From positions 10,985,021 through 11,049,020 of the forward strand of contig OX335642.1 in NCBI GenBank assembly GCA_946894095.1: DNA of 64,000 nt. Reading direction: 5' to 3'. A program made the translations under genes and the position numbers. The stretch comes from Incurvaria masculella. Its lineage: Eukaryota; Arthropoda; Insecta; Lepidoptera; Incurvariidae. The notes under the pieces were generated by a model. The model had not been told where the DNA came from and ran no database searches. It was given only the letters and a program-made list of their open reading frames with translations. Shown one piece after another: positions 47,966 to 58,440 of this stretch (position 1 is the first letter of the stretch; each line of letters starts with the position of its first letter).

Positions 47966-50310
47966 CAGTCAGCGTGTTTGCGTCCACTGCTGGACATACG
48001 CCTCTCCAATCCTTCTCCAATCCTCCCGGCCCTCAGCGGTACGGAACCACTGCTTTCCGCCGACGCACTTGATCTCATCTTCCCACCTGGCGAGTGGTCT
48101 TCCCACACTCCGTTTGCCTGTTCACGGCCGTCAATGTAGCACACGGTTACTCCAACGGTCGTCGTCTCTTCGGCTGACGTAATCAGCCCACTGCCATTTG
48201 AGCTTAGCCACCCGGTGTCCAATATCGACTACTTTGGTACGTCGGCGGATTGCCTCTTTACGTACCATATCCCGTAGCGATATTCCCAGCATGGCTCGCT
48301 CCATTGCTCGCTGGGCAACTTTTAACCTTTGGACAACGGCGACCGTCAGTGTCCACGTTTTACACCCGTACGTCATGTCATAATCGGGAGGAGGCACTGT
48401 TCATATGTTCGGGTCTTTAAATTTTACGGAAGGTCAGACCTCAGAGCGAATTTAAGCTTTCCGAAGGCAACCCAGCCTAGTTAAATCCGTCGCTCAACCT
48501 CCAAAGACAGTGCTTGTATACCAAGCCGCAGGATTTGACTAAGATATACGTACTCTTCAACCTGTTCGATCACTTCTACTTCGATAACGATTTGTCCTCC
48601 CGTCATACCCTCAGTCGCCATGACCATGGTTTTATCCCGGTTCATCTTCAGACCTACCTTTATCGATGCTTTATAAAGGTCTTCCAGCATGGTTTAAAGC
48701 TGAACTCGGGAATTTTACAGAAGAACAATGTGATCGGCGTAGCGAAGATAACTGAGGAAAATTTTCACTAACGTTGATACCCATGTTGTCCCATTCAAAC
48801 GTCTTGAACACATATTCCGATGCGTTTGTGAAGAGCTTGGGTGAGAAAATGTGGGTGAGAAAGTAACGTAAATATAAGATATAAAAACAGAACAAATGGT
48901 ATTTTCGATAACTCTGTATCACGATTATTTGAAACCGATTACGGAGTACCTCAAGGCTCAATCATGGCACCATTGCTGTTTATTATTCGTATTGATGACA
49001 TTGCAAAAGACACTATGCTAGTACTTCTCGCGAAAACCATAGTAATTTACGCTGACGACGCAAATGTAATTGTTACTGATAAAAGTATTGAAACACTCCT
49101 TACAAAAACAACAAAAATAATTTAGGAGTTGGGTAAATGGTTCGCAGCAAATGGGTTAATGTTAAATAGTGCTAAACACACTGTGTACATTTTAAGATGA
49201 AAAATATTAAACATGAAATGAATGATGAGATGTTTATCGAATATAACGATGAAGTCATAACGTTTGCAATATCTACTATATTCTTAGGCTTCACGTTGGA
49301 TCAAAAGTTACGATGGGACAAACACATTCAACGTGTTTGTGATAAATTAACAAAAGCTTGTTATTGCCTCAGAACCCTGTCTAAATGCTGTGACTTAGAT
49401 GCCCTGAAGAGTGCCTACTTCGGTTATTTATACTCTGTCATGACCAATGGCATTGAGTTCTGGGGTTCTTCAGGGGAAGCGGTTTCAGTATTTAGACTAC
49501 AAAAGAAAGCAATTCGGATAATTACACACTCTAAATGGGACGCACTTGTTTGCACGCCTTTGTTTAAAAACCTAAAATTGCATACTAAGTATGATGTGTA
49601 CGTACAAAGAACTATTTTTTATGTGAGAAATTACCCGGAATTATATAATAATTTTGAACACGGATATTCGACGAGAAATAAAAATGTGATCCAGCAAGCT
49701 GCACACTCAACATCAAAATTTGAGAAGGGTGTCCACTTCAATAGTATTAATATGTATAATAAGCTACCAAGAGACTTGCGAGAAGAAACTAACATAAGAT
49801 TTAAAAATAAGTTAAGTACATGGTTGCTTGACAAAACTTTCTACGATTTAAGTTATTTTAATATTATTGTGAAAAACTACGAATTCACATGATTGGTATC
49901 AATATTATAATCTGTTATGCAAATTCTTAATATTGTAAAAACACTGCGAATAAAAATATTTCGATTTGATATTTTTGATTTTATTTGATTTGAGATCACA
50001 TCCCCCTGCCTAACGCTTTTACCAAGAGGGATGGGTTGGGTATTTTCATGGAGCCTCACAGTCATCGTCGCGGACCGATACAGAATTCGGATCACCTCGA
50101 TGTAGCGGTGGTCGATTCTGCACCTCAGAAGGGAGTTTTCGACGGCCCATTTTTCAACTGAGTCGAACGCCTTCTCGTAGTCCACGAAGGCTACAAAGAG
50201 CGGCTTGTTGTACTCCTCCTTCTAGCTAGCTTAGCCACCCGGTGTCCAATATCGACTACTTTGGTACGTCGGCGGATTGCCTCGTTACGCACCATATCCC
50301 GTAGCGATAT
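47958..50310 (-). mobile_element. RTE-type LINE, interrupted
   Basis: Reverse transcriptase at 49993-50185 (DYEKAFDSVEKWAVENSLL, RQGDVIS) resumes at about 48856 (SPKLFTNASEYVFKT) and ends with the RTE C-terminal region at 48131-48397 (CKTWTLTVAVVQ, ERAMLGISLRDMVR). The gap is a separate LINE insertion. An extra 3'-end fragment of the same type lies at 50225-50310. Inactive. Confidence 0.8.
48857..49990 (+). mobile_element. LINE nested in RTE
   Basis: Contains GVPQGSIMAPLLFII, YADD and a 231-codon C-terminal frame at 49197-49892 (LGFTLDQKLRWDKHI, YSVMTNGIEFWGSS, YNKLPRDLRE). It splits the minus-strand RTE exactly between RQGDVIS and PKLF, with TGAGA on both sides. A stop interrupts the reverse transcriptase. 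Confidence 0.78.
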
Positions 50311-50399
50311 TCACCAAGGAAACATGAAGTTGGTTGAGCGCGTTATAGAGGAAAATCGAGACAGTAAAGTGTTTTCCCGTGCCTTCTCTACCGGCGCTA

Positions 50400-51665
50400 A
50401 CTAAATTTCAAAACTCAAGCGAGCGGATGGGGTTGTCACTGCAAAAAAGACGATATACTTGAGGCGGTGGTAAAAAATTATGACGAATTGTACTCCGCAG
50501 CAATTTATGCCCCGAGCCCAAGCAAACCACTCGACTCTGATAGGCGTGCGCCGCTCACTAGATACTACACCGAGGATCTGCCGGAGATTAGTGTCTATGA
50601 GATAAAGGCTGTTTTGAAAGGACTTTTTGAAATGGAAGGAAGTTTTGAAGCCACGTATACAAGGTCTTTTCATGAGTCATCACGAGTTGGCTGACACAGA
50701 GGCTGAATCAGTACCAGCCTCGTGAGCAAGCTGGGTTCAGGAAAGGATACGGCATAATGGATCACATATTTACTGTGAGACAAGTGGTGCAGAAGTGCGA
50801 GGAGTACAACAAGCCGCTCTTTGTAGCCTTCCACTTCTTTTCTAGTCTTTTACGAGAAGGCGTTCGACTCAGTTGAAAAATGGGCTGTCGAAAATTCCCT
50901 CCTGAGGTGTAGAATCGACCACCAGGCGTTCGAGGTACTCCGAAATCTGTATCGGTCCGCGACGATGACTGTGAGGCTTCATTAAAATACCCAACCCATC
51001 CCTTTGGCTAAAGGCGTTAGGCAGGGGGATGTGATCTCACCCAAGCTCTTCGGACAAGCGCATCGGAATATGTGTTCAAGACGCTTGAATGGGACAACAT
51101 GGGTATCAACGTTAATGAATATTTTACTCAGTCATCTTCGCTTCGCCGATCACATTGTTATTCTGTCAAAATCCCGAGTTCAGCTTCAAACAATGCTGGA
51201 AGACCTTTATAAAGCATCGATAGGTAGGTCTGAAGATTAACCGGGATAAAACCAAGGTCATGGCGACTGAGGGTATGATGGGAGGACAAATCGTTATCTC
51301 GGTCAAATCCTGCGGCTTGGTATACAAGGACTGTCTTTGGAGGTTGAGCGACGGATTCAACTGGGTTGGGCTGCCTTCGGAAAGCTTAAATTCGCTCTGA
51401 GGTCTGACCTTTCGCAAAATTTAAAGACCCGAACATATGACCAGTGCGTCCTCCCGGTTATGAGTGGGCTGGTCACGTCAGCCGACGAGACGACGACCGT
51501 TAGAGTTACCGTGTCCTACACTGGCGGCCGTATAGACCACCCGCCAAAGACGGCATCAAGTGCGTCGGGGAAAGCAGTGGGTCCGTTCCGCTGAGGGCCG
51601 GAAGGACTGGAGAAGGATTGGAGAGGCGTATGTCCCGCAGTGGTCGCAAACACGCTGACGGATTG
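50400..51665 (+). mobile_element. RTE-type LINE, deleted copy
   Basis: Carries YTEDLPEISVYEIKAVLKGL, then after a deletion PREQAGFRKGYGIMDHIFTV, YEKAFDSVEKWAVENSLL, RQGDVISPKLF and LRFADHIVIL (the FADD motif reads FADH). It runs opposite to the RTE at 47958-50310, so the pair forms an inverted repeat. Multiple frameshifts. Confidence 0.8.
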
Positions 51666-51934
51666 ACTGACTGTTCTCAAACCATTGTACTCTTATTTTT
51701 TTGAAGGTGGTAGCATTTAAAGGTTTAATATTATGTCGTTTTTTTTTAGCTGTAAGAATAATAAGGTTTTGTAATTTGTCTCTTTGTTTACAGGTCACTA
51801 TAGTAGTTCATGACAGAAATAATAGTATCATTTCTGGATCTAACACTAGACTCATCAGAAGGACTAAATCGTACACAGGTTTTAAAATGTTTTCTTGTTG
51901 CCACTGGAGTGTGCATCGCTTTAAGGTCCTTTCT

Positions 51935-52435
51935 TCAACCCCTATCAGCCCATGTCTACGACATTAGAGGCGCACGCTTTACATTCTGCGACGGAGCTCC
52001 TCATTACATAATTCAAATTAGATTGAATGTTAACCTGATGTAATGAAGAATTTTAATAGTCATAATAAAATGAATCGCCAAAAAGTTAAATCGACTAAAA
52101 GGTCTAAAGTCGTAGGTATAGTTTAAATAATACCTGAAAAGCTCTGTAAAATATTTATGTATTAGTTATAGAAAACATATACATTGAAATGTTTAAATAA
52201 TGGAAATATACACTAGAATATTTACCCTAAATTCATGTGAATTAAAGAATAGTAACTTTGAGATACTTCACTTATGGGTTTAAGTTTTGTGGCGATTTAT
52301 TTTATTATGACTATAAAAAATCTTCATTACGTTATGTTTACATTCAATCTGATTAAAATTTCGTAATAACGAGGGCCGTGACAGAATTTAAAGCGTGCGC
52401 CTCTAATGCCGTAGGCATGGGCTGACTGGAGTTGC
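51935..52435. mobile_element. hairpin element with ~145-bp arms
   Basis: Sequence from GCCCATGTCTACGACATTAG to GTCATAATAAAATGAATCGCC is inverted at 52285-52435 with about 85-90% identity by eye; the loop is ~200 bp. It sits just inside the right arm of the composite element. Confidence 0.7.
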
Positions 52436-52589
52436 GATTCCCTAGAATGATCCATACGGTAGATTCCGAAAGCATATGTATATGAAACTTCCGGTTTTTA
52501 CTCTTCAAGTATGCGGAACTATGTGCATCATAACCTAAAGTTAACTTGAGTTAAACTTAGTTAATAATTAGATACGACAATGCCCTAAT

Positions 52590-53189
52590 ATCACGCAATC
52601 AATCAATACCTATATCACAAATATTTCATTTTGGTTTTTTTTAACCTATTCAAGATGAGCTCTGATCAATAAAAACATCACTGTTTATAGATAGACATAT
52701 CACAAAACTGTTATTTATATTAATTTAACAATTGATGAATATAAGAACTGGGCGCATCCGACGTGCAACATGGCCGCCTAGGAAACGTGCCAGGCTGAGG
52801 CCAGCCAACCTAATTTTTTTATGAAGCATGTTCATAGGACTATCAAATGGTGGTATTGTCAACTTGTTACTCGATGACGTATTTTTTTTTATTTTTCGAC
52901 ATTTTAAAACCGGCCAACCTCAGAACGTGCCAGGATAGGACAAGCCAACCTACTTTTTTTTAGCTTTTCTTGATGACCTTTACCGATTGTGCTAGGTCTC
53001 ATGTTGTTACTCGATGACGTTAAATTCTACCAAAAAAGTGATTTAATATTACCTACTGCACAAAACGTTCCAGGTTTGGGTCAGGCAACCTAGTATTTTT
53101 AGGAAGCCTATTCTAATCCGCACAACCACAAATGGGTCCCATGGTGTTACTCGATGACGTAGGGTTGACAACGGTCCGCTCTCGTACTA
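52590..53189. repeat. right arm of composite fold-back element
   Basis: Inverted partner of 45283-45880 with the same three-repeat, 140-bp organisation. Confidence 0.85.
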
Positions 53190-53837
53190 GTAGGGCAGGG
53201 GTGGTGGAGGCTAGGACCGCCCGCGCGCCGGGTCGGAGTATCGTAAACGAGGGTAAGCAAAATATTTAGAAAGTGGTTAGTGTATCCTAAAAAGCATAAC
53301 GCTCTTTTCTGTACAGAATGTATACTTTTGGACAATTCTCCTAACGCATCGACCCCTTGAGCTTTGGAAACTACTGGTTTTGTAAACTGAAAGAAAAAAT
53401 CGGAGAGATTGTTTCAGAACGAGTTGTCCATACACACACGTTGCATGATGGATAACTCTCACTAACACATCATCATTACTGAAATAAAGGCTGCAAGCAA
53501 ATTACTGTACTCCTGATGCGTCTAACTCACTCATAGATGAGTGAATTAATTAGATACGTATAAAATAATGAAAATCTTTGAGAGATTTATTGATTTCATT
53601 GAGGTTCATGAAAAACCTATACTCATAATTTCTAAAAAGTTAGAGGACGATGGGTTTTCCATAAGCGTCCATAAGTGATTGTTGTGGCTAGTCATATTAC
53701 AACGCCTCGAGTATGTCAGGAGGTTAGAATTATAGGAATAGATAAATACGCTATTTTTGATGTAAATATGTTTAATTTTTTCAATGTCGATCCGGGGCTG
53801 AGCGTAGCCACGAGTTAATGGGAAAAGCCTAACTATA
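53190..53837. other. spacer between fold-back elements
   Basis: No gene recognised; short open frames at 53147-53468 lack motifs. Confidence 0.4.
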
Positions 53838-55496
53838 GCTTAGATGAAAAAGGAATGGATAGGGGACTAAACAAATTTGACGGTCCGTCAAAAGTACGCT
53901 CGGTCAGCTCATATGCTCTCAGTCGGTGTCAGACGTCAGTCATTAATTCAGTTGGGCGAGATTTCAAAGATCAACAAAATACCGTCTTGTGTTGTTGAAA
54001 AATGTGGAAACATTACCATAAAGGACAACAAGAGCAATGGAATCACATTCCACGTATAAGTGCAAGCATATTATTTTTATTTCAGCTGACCTCAAAGCTA
54101 CATGTACAGCAAAGGCGCAAATAGGGTTGGCACAAGATAGATAAAAGGTTAGTTCTAATAATTTTAATTTAGATTTTCATTTAAGTATTTATTATAACTT
54201 AACTATATTTTAAAACAACTAGGGCTGTCAGAAAACAATAGTCTACTGTTTGTAAATATGTTTTTATTTTTATTTTGGGTTTAGTTAATCACATATTAGG
54301 TGACACGTGGAAATAATAAGAATTTCAAAATATGCTTTCCAGGGAACGGAGTATAATTAGTTCTTCACCTGGTTTTCATATAACATGTATTAGTCAACCT
54401 AATCCATCATGACACATCAACGATGCGAGCATGCTCTACCCTTCGACCAGAATGCCGCGTCAAAACTGAATGACAAAGCAGGCAGGGTTGCCAAAACTGC
54501 ACACAAAAAAGTTTGCAAGCAGGAAAATGGAAAACATATTTATGGAATAGCTCTTCAAACCATGTCTAAATTAATCATTTTCCAATCCAAATATGTTTTC
54601 TTCGACAATATTGAGGATAAATGAAGACTCTAAGTCGAATATACAGGATTCATTTTATATTTTTATTAACTAGAGATTTGGTGCACTCCACCTTAAATTT
54701 ACAAAATATATTTTCTGTTTTTTTTTGTTTCAACTTAACTTAATTTGAACACTATTGCATATGGCTTTTAAAATGTTATCATAATGATATTGATACTAAT
54801 AAATTGGATTGATACGCGGAACAGTGATTTTGCAAAATTGAGAATTCGTCTTCCCTTCGCCGTTATATGAAAACCAAGTGAAGAACTCATTTTACTCCGT
54901 TCTCTGGAAAGCCAGTCGTTCGCTTGGCACTGATGTCTTTATAGGAAAATCCATAAATGTCGCTGATTTCGTTCTTGTGGAAATCTGAAATAAGAAACAT
55001 ATTTTTAAATTCTTATCATTTCCACGTGTCACCTAATATGTAATGAACCCAAAATAAAAATAAAAACATGTTTACAAACAGTAGACTATTGCTTTGTGAC
55101 AGCCCTAGTTGTTTTAAAATATAGTTAAGTAATAATAAATACTTAAATGAAAATCTAAATTAAAATTATTAGAACTAACCTTTTATCTATCTTGTGCCAA
55201 CCCTATTTGCGCCTTTACTGTACATGAAGCTTTGAGGTCAGCTGAAATAAAAATATACTGAATATGCTTGCACTTATACGTGGAATGTGATTCCGTTACT
55301 CTTGTTGTCCTTTATGGTGTTATTTCCACATTTTTCAACAACACAAGACGGCATTTTGTTGATACTTTGAAATCTCGCCCAACTGAATTAATGACTGACG
55401 TCTGACACCGACTGAGAGCATATGAGCTGACCGAGCGTACTTTTGACGGACCGTCAAATTTGTTTAGTCCCCTATCCATTCCTTTTTCATCTAAGC
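53838..55496. mobile_element. fold-back element carrying THAP-domain arms
   Basis: Arms about 53838-54385 and 54865-55496 are inverted copies, ends GCTTAGATGAAAAAGGAATG. Each arm encodes the start of a THAP zinc-finger domain, reading outward-in: left IPSCVVEKCGN,...GITFHV (53970-54059); right MPSCVVEKCGN with intact Met. The right arm keeps a possible second exon (FPQERNQRHLW) that a ~95-bp deletion removed from the left. THAP domains occur in P-element transposases and host proteins. No catalytic domain remains. No clear target duplication. Confidence 0.78.
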
Positions 55497-55590
55497 AATG
55501 TCCTTTAATTTTCTATTTTCCAATATAATGTAATAATTATAAAATAGGTATATTTTAATTTATTTACACGGTGCAAAGTACAGCAGTCGT

Positions 55591-55704
55591 ATTCAGAGTG
55601 AACTGTCAATATTTAATACGCAGACTTTTATCGGAATAACCATACATAATGTGATTTAGTACGGACATAATCCGCATATTAAAGTTAGTCCGCCTACTCT
55701 GAAT
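55591..55704. mobile_element. MITE, ATTCAGAGT family, most complete copy
   Basis: Left end ATTCAGAGTGAACTG and right end TAGTCCGCCTACTCTGAAT are inverted repeats over about 9-12 bp. It lies 110 bp from the giant palindrome. Confidence 0.65.
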
Positions 55705-56091
55705 ATTACTGCGGATATTTTTCAAAACACGTTCGCGTATCACCCACGCGGTCGAGATCGAGTTACCGTCAAACATCGTTATATCGATGCCGTCAAAGAA
55801 ATATAAAATTTCATACGTCTGTGAAGTTGGCGGCACACATTACTCCAATTACTCTTTTATAGCCATGGGATGATGGTTTATCGTTAGTTCACGTTTGTTC
55901 ACAAATTTTTTTTTGTTGGTTTACACTTCCTTCCATGTTTTTTTTAAATATCAAAATGTGTGCCGCCAACTTCACGCAACGGCACACAATTTTAATTTCA
56001 TGTCAAATTCTGTGTGGTATTATGCCTCGGGGTTAGTTCAAGTTTGTTCACTAGTTTTCGTCGTTTGTTTACGGCCCCTACCATGTTTTGT

Positions 56092-56407
56092 AGGGTTCCG
56101 TACCCAAAGGGTGAAAACGGAACCCTATTACTAAGCCTCCGCTGTCCGTCCGTCCGTCCGTCCGTCCGTCCGTCCGTCTGTCCGTCTGTCACAGGGCTGT
56201 ATCTCAGTAACCGTAACAGGTAGACAGCTGAAATTTTCACAGAGTGTGTATTTATTTTGCCGCTATAACAACAAATAGGTAAGATTAAAAAATAATTAAA
56301 GTTAAAGGGGGCTCCCATACAAAAAACGTCATTTTTTTGTTTTTTTTTCTACGATGGTACGGAACCCTTCGTGTGCGAGTCCGACTCGCACTTGGCCGGT
56401 TTTTTAG
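56092..56407 (-). mobile_element. GACG-array element (copy E) inside left arm
   Basis: A complete ~316-bp minus copy, AGGGTTCCGTACCCAAAGGG to CTTGGCCGG. The right arm, at the mirror position (about 60185-60200), lacks it, giving an empty site and hence the exact element ends. Confidence 0.85.
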
Positions 56408-58027
56408 GTTCGAATTTGTGTGCCGCCAACTTCACGCAACGGCACACATACGAAATTATACTTCCAATTCTACATGCTATTATGCCTCGAGGTTAGTTCT
56501 CGTTTGTTCACTAGTTTTTTTTTGTTTGTTTCTGCTTATCTATGTGTTATTTTTAAATCCAAAAATCACAACCGTGAAGCTGGCGGCACACATTTGAAAT
56601 TTCAACGAAATTTCTAATTCCTATTATGCCAACTGACTAGTTTTCGTTTGTTCACTAGTTTTTACCGTTTGATTTTGCTTTCTAGTATGTTTTTTTTTCA
56701 AATTGAAAGGTGTTAAGTTGATCACACATTTACGAAATTTCCACTTTATTATTGCATGCTATTATGTCTATGGGTTATTTTTCGTTCGTTCACTGGTTTT
56801 GACCGTTTGTTCTCGCTCCCTAGAGTATTATTTTTTTAAATTATAAAATGAGAATATGGCGGCACTCCCGCAAAATTACGGCGTTTTCACTTGAATTTTG
56901 CATGCTATTATGCCTTTAGATTAGTTTTCACTTGTTCACTTTTTTTTGCTTCCTAGTATGTTTTTTTGGAAAATTAAAAAGCGTGAAGTTGGCGGCACAC
57001 ATGCAAAATTTCCACTTTATTTCCGCATGCTATTATGCCTATAGGTTAGATTTCGTTTGTTCACTAGTTTTTATCGTTTGTTTTCGCTTCCTTGTATGTT
57101 TTTTTTTTAACATTAAATTGTCAAGTTGACGGCACATATGCAAAATTTCCACTATATTTCTGCATGCTTTTGTGCCTACAGGTTAGTTTTCGTTTGTTCA
57201 CTGGTTTTGAACGATTGTTCTCGCTTCCTAGTGTGTTATTTATTTAAATTATAAAATGAGAATATGGCGGCACCCATGCAAAATTACGGCGTTTTCGCTT
57301 GAATTTTGCATGCTATTATGCCTTTAGGTTAGTTTTCGTTTGTTCACTAGTTTTTGTCGTTTGTTTTTGCTTCCTAGTATGTTTTTTTGGAAAATTAAAA
57401 AGCGTGAAGTTGGCGGCACACATGCGAAATTTCCACTTTATTTCCGCATGCTATTATGCCAATAGGTTAGTTTTCGTTTGTTCACTAGTTTTTATCGTTT
57501 GTTTTCGCTTCCTTGTATGTTTTTTTTTTTAAATTAAATTGTCAAGTTGACGGCACAAATGCAAAATTTCCATTTTATTTCTGCAGGCTATTGAGCCTAC
57601 AGGTTAGTTTTCGTTTGTTCACTGGTTTTGACCGATTGTTCTCGCTTCCTAGTGTGATATTTATTTAATAAAATTATAAAATAAAAACATCGCAGCATAC
57701 ATGCATAATTACGACTTTTTCACTTGAATTTTGCATGCTATTATGCCTTTAGGTTAGTTTTCGTTTGTTCACTAGTTTTTATCGTTTGTTTTCGCTTCCT
57801 TGTATGTTTTTTTTAAATTAAATTGTCAAGTTGACGGCACATTTGCAAAATTTCCACTTTATTTCTGCATACTATTGTGCCTACAGGCTAGTTTTCGTTT
57901 GTTCACTAGTTTATATCGTTTGTTTTCGCTTCCTTGTATGTTTTTTTTTAATTAAAATTGTCAAGGTGACGGCACATATGCAAAATTTCCACTTTATTTC
58001 TGCATGCTATTGTACCTACAGGTTAGG

Positions 58028-58168
58028 TGTATTTAATTTGCCGCTATAACAACAAACCATCAAAAATTTAAGGCGGTTCCCATACAAAAAACGTGATAAT
58101 TGTGTTAAATCTTGTACGATGGTACGGAACCCTTCGTTTGCGAGTCCGACTCGCACTTGGCCGGTTTT
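58028..58168 (-). mobile_element. GACG-array element fragment (copy F)
   Basis: The part without the tetranucleotide array, ending GCACTTGGCCGG, in the palindrome spacer. Confidence 0.7.
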
Positions 58169-58169
58169 T

Positions 58170-58440
58170 TGTACTAAGCATATACGTCGCTTATTCCTAT
58201 GAATGTGATTTGTAATCGGCCTTGAAGCATGGACACATTAATTAAAGTAAGAGCCCAGTAAAAGGAACTATTTTACGAACTGTCGGCTAACGATTGGACT
58301 TAGTTACCTCGGACTTAGGAACCTACACCCTGTTGTGCAGAATAGTATTAGGAACGAACACTTACCTATAGGAATGAAACACTGTGTTAGTAGGTGGCAT
58401 TGATTACGGGAAGAGGGACTGTAGGAGAATTCCAAATTAT
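58170..58440 (+). repeat. dispersed repeat with tRNA-Leu-like family
   Basis: Contains ACTAAGCATATACGTCGC, AACACTGTGTTAGTAGG and GTAGGAGAATTCCAAATTAT, joined directly to the right arm. The tRNA-like part is missing. Confidence 0.6.

Larger units (their letters stand above)
45283..53189. mobile_element. 7.9-kb composite fold-back element
   Basis: The outer ~595 bp at each side (45283-45880 and 52590-53189) are inverted copies, starting TAGTACGAGAGCGGACCG. Each arm contains three 140-bp repeats marked by ACGTCATCGAGTAACA (45312, 45452, 45592; mirrored at 52880, 53020, 53160). The 6.7-kb interior is a nest of retroelement fragments. TA sits beside each end, but a longer target duplication is not evident. 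No transposase recognised. Confidence 0.75.

Noticed and set aside
45283..53189. Polinton/Maverick giant transposon
   Set aside because: Long terminal inverted repeats fit in size, but no integrase, protein-primed polymerase B, ATPase or capsid gene is visible; the interior is unrelated retroelement fragments.
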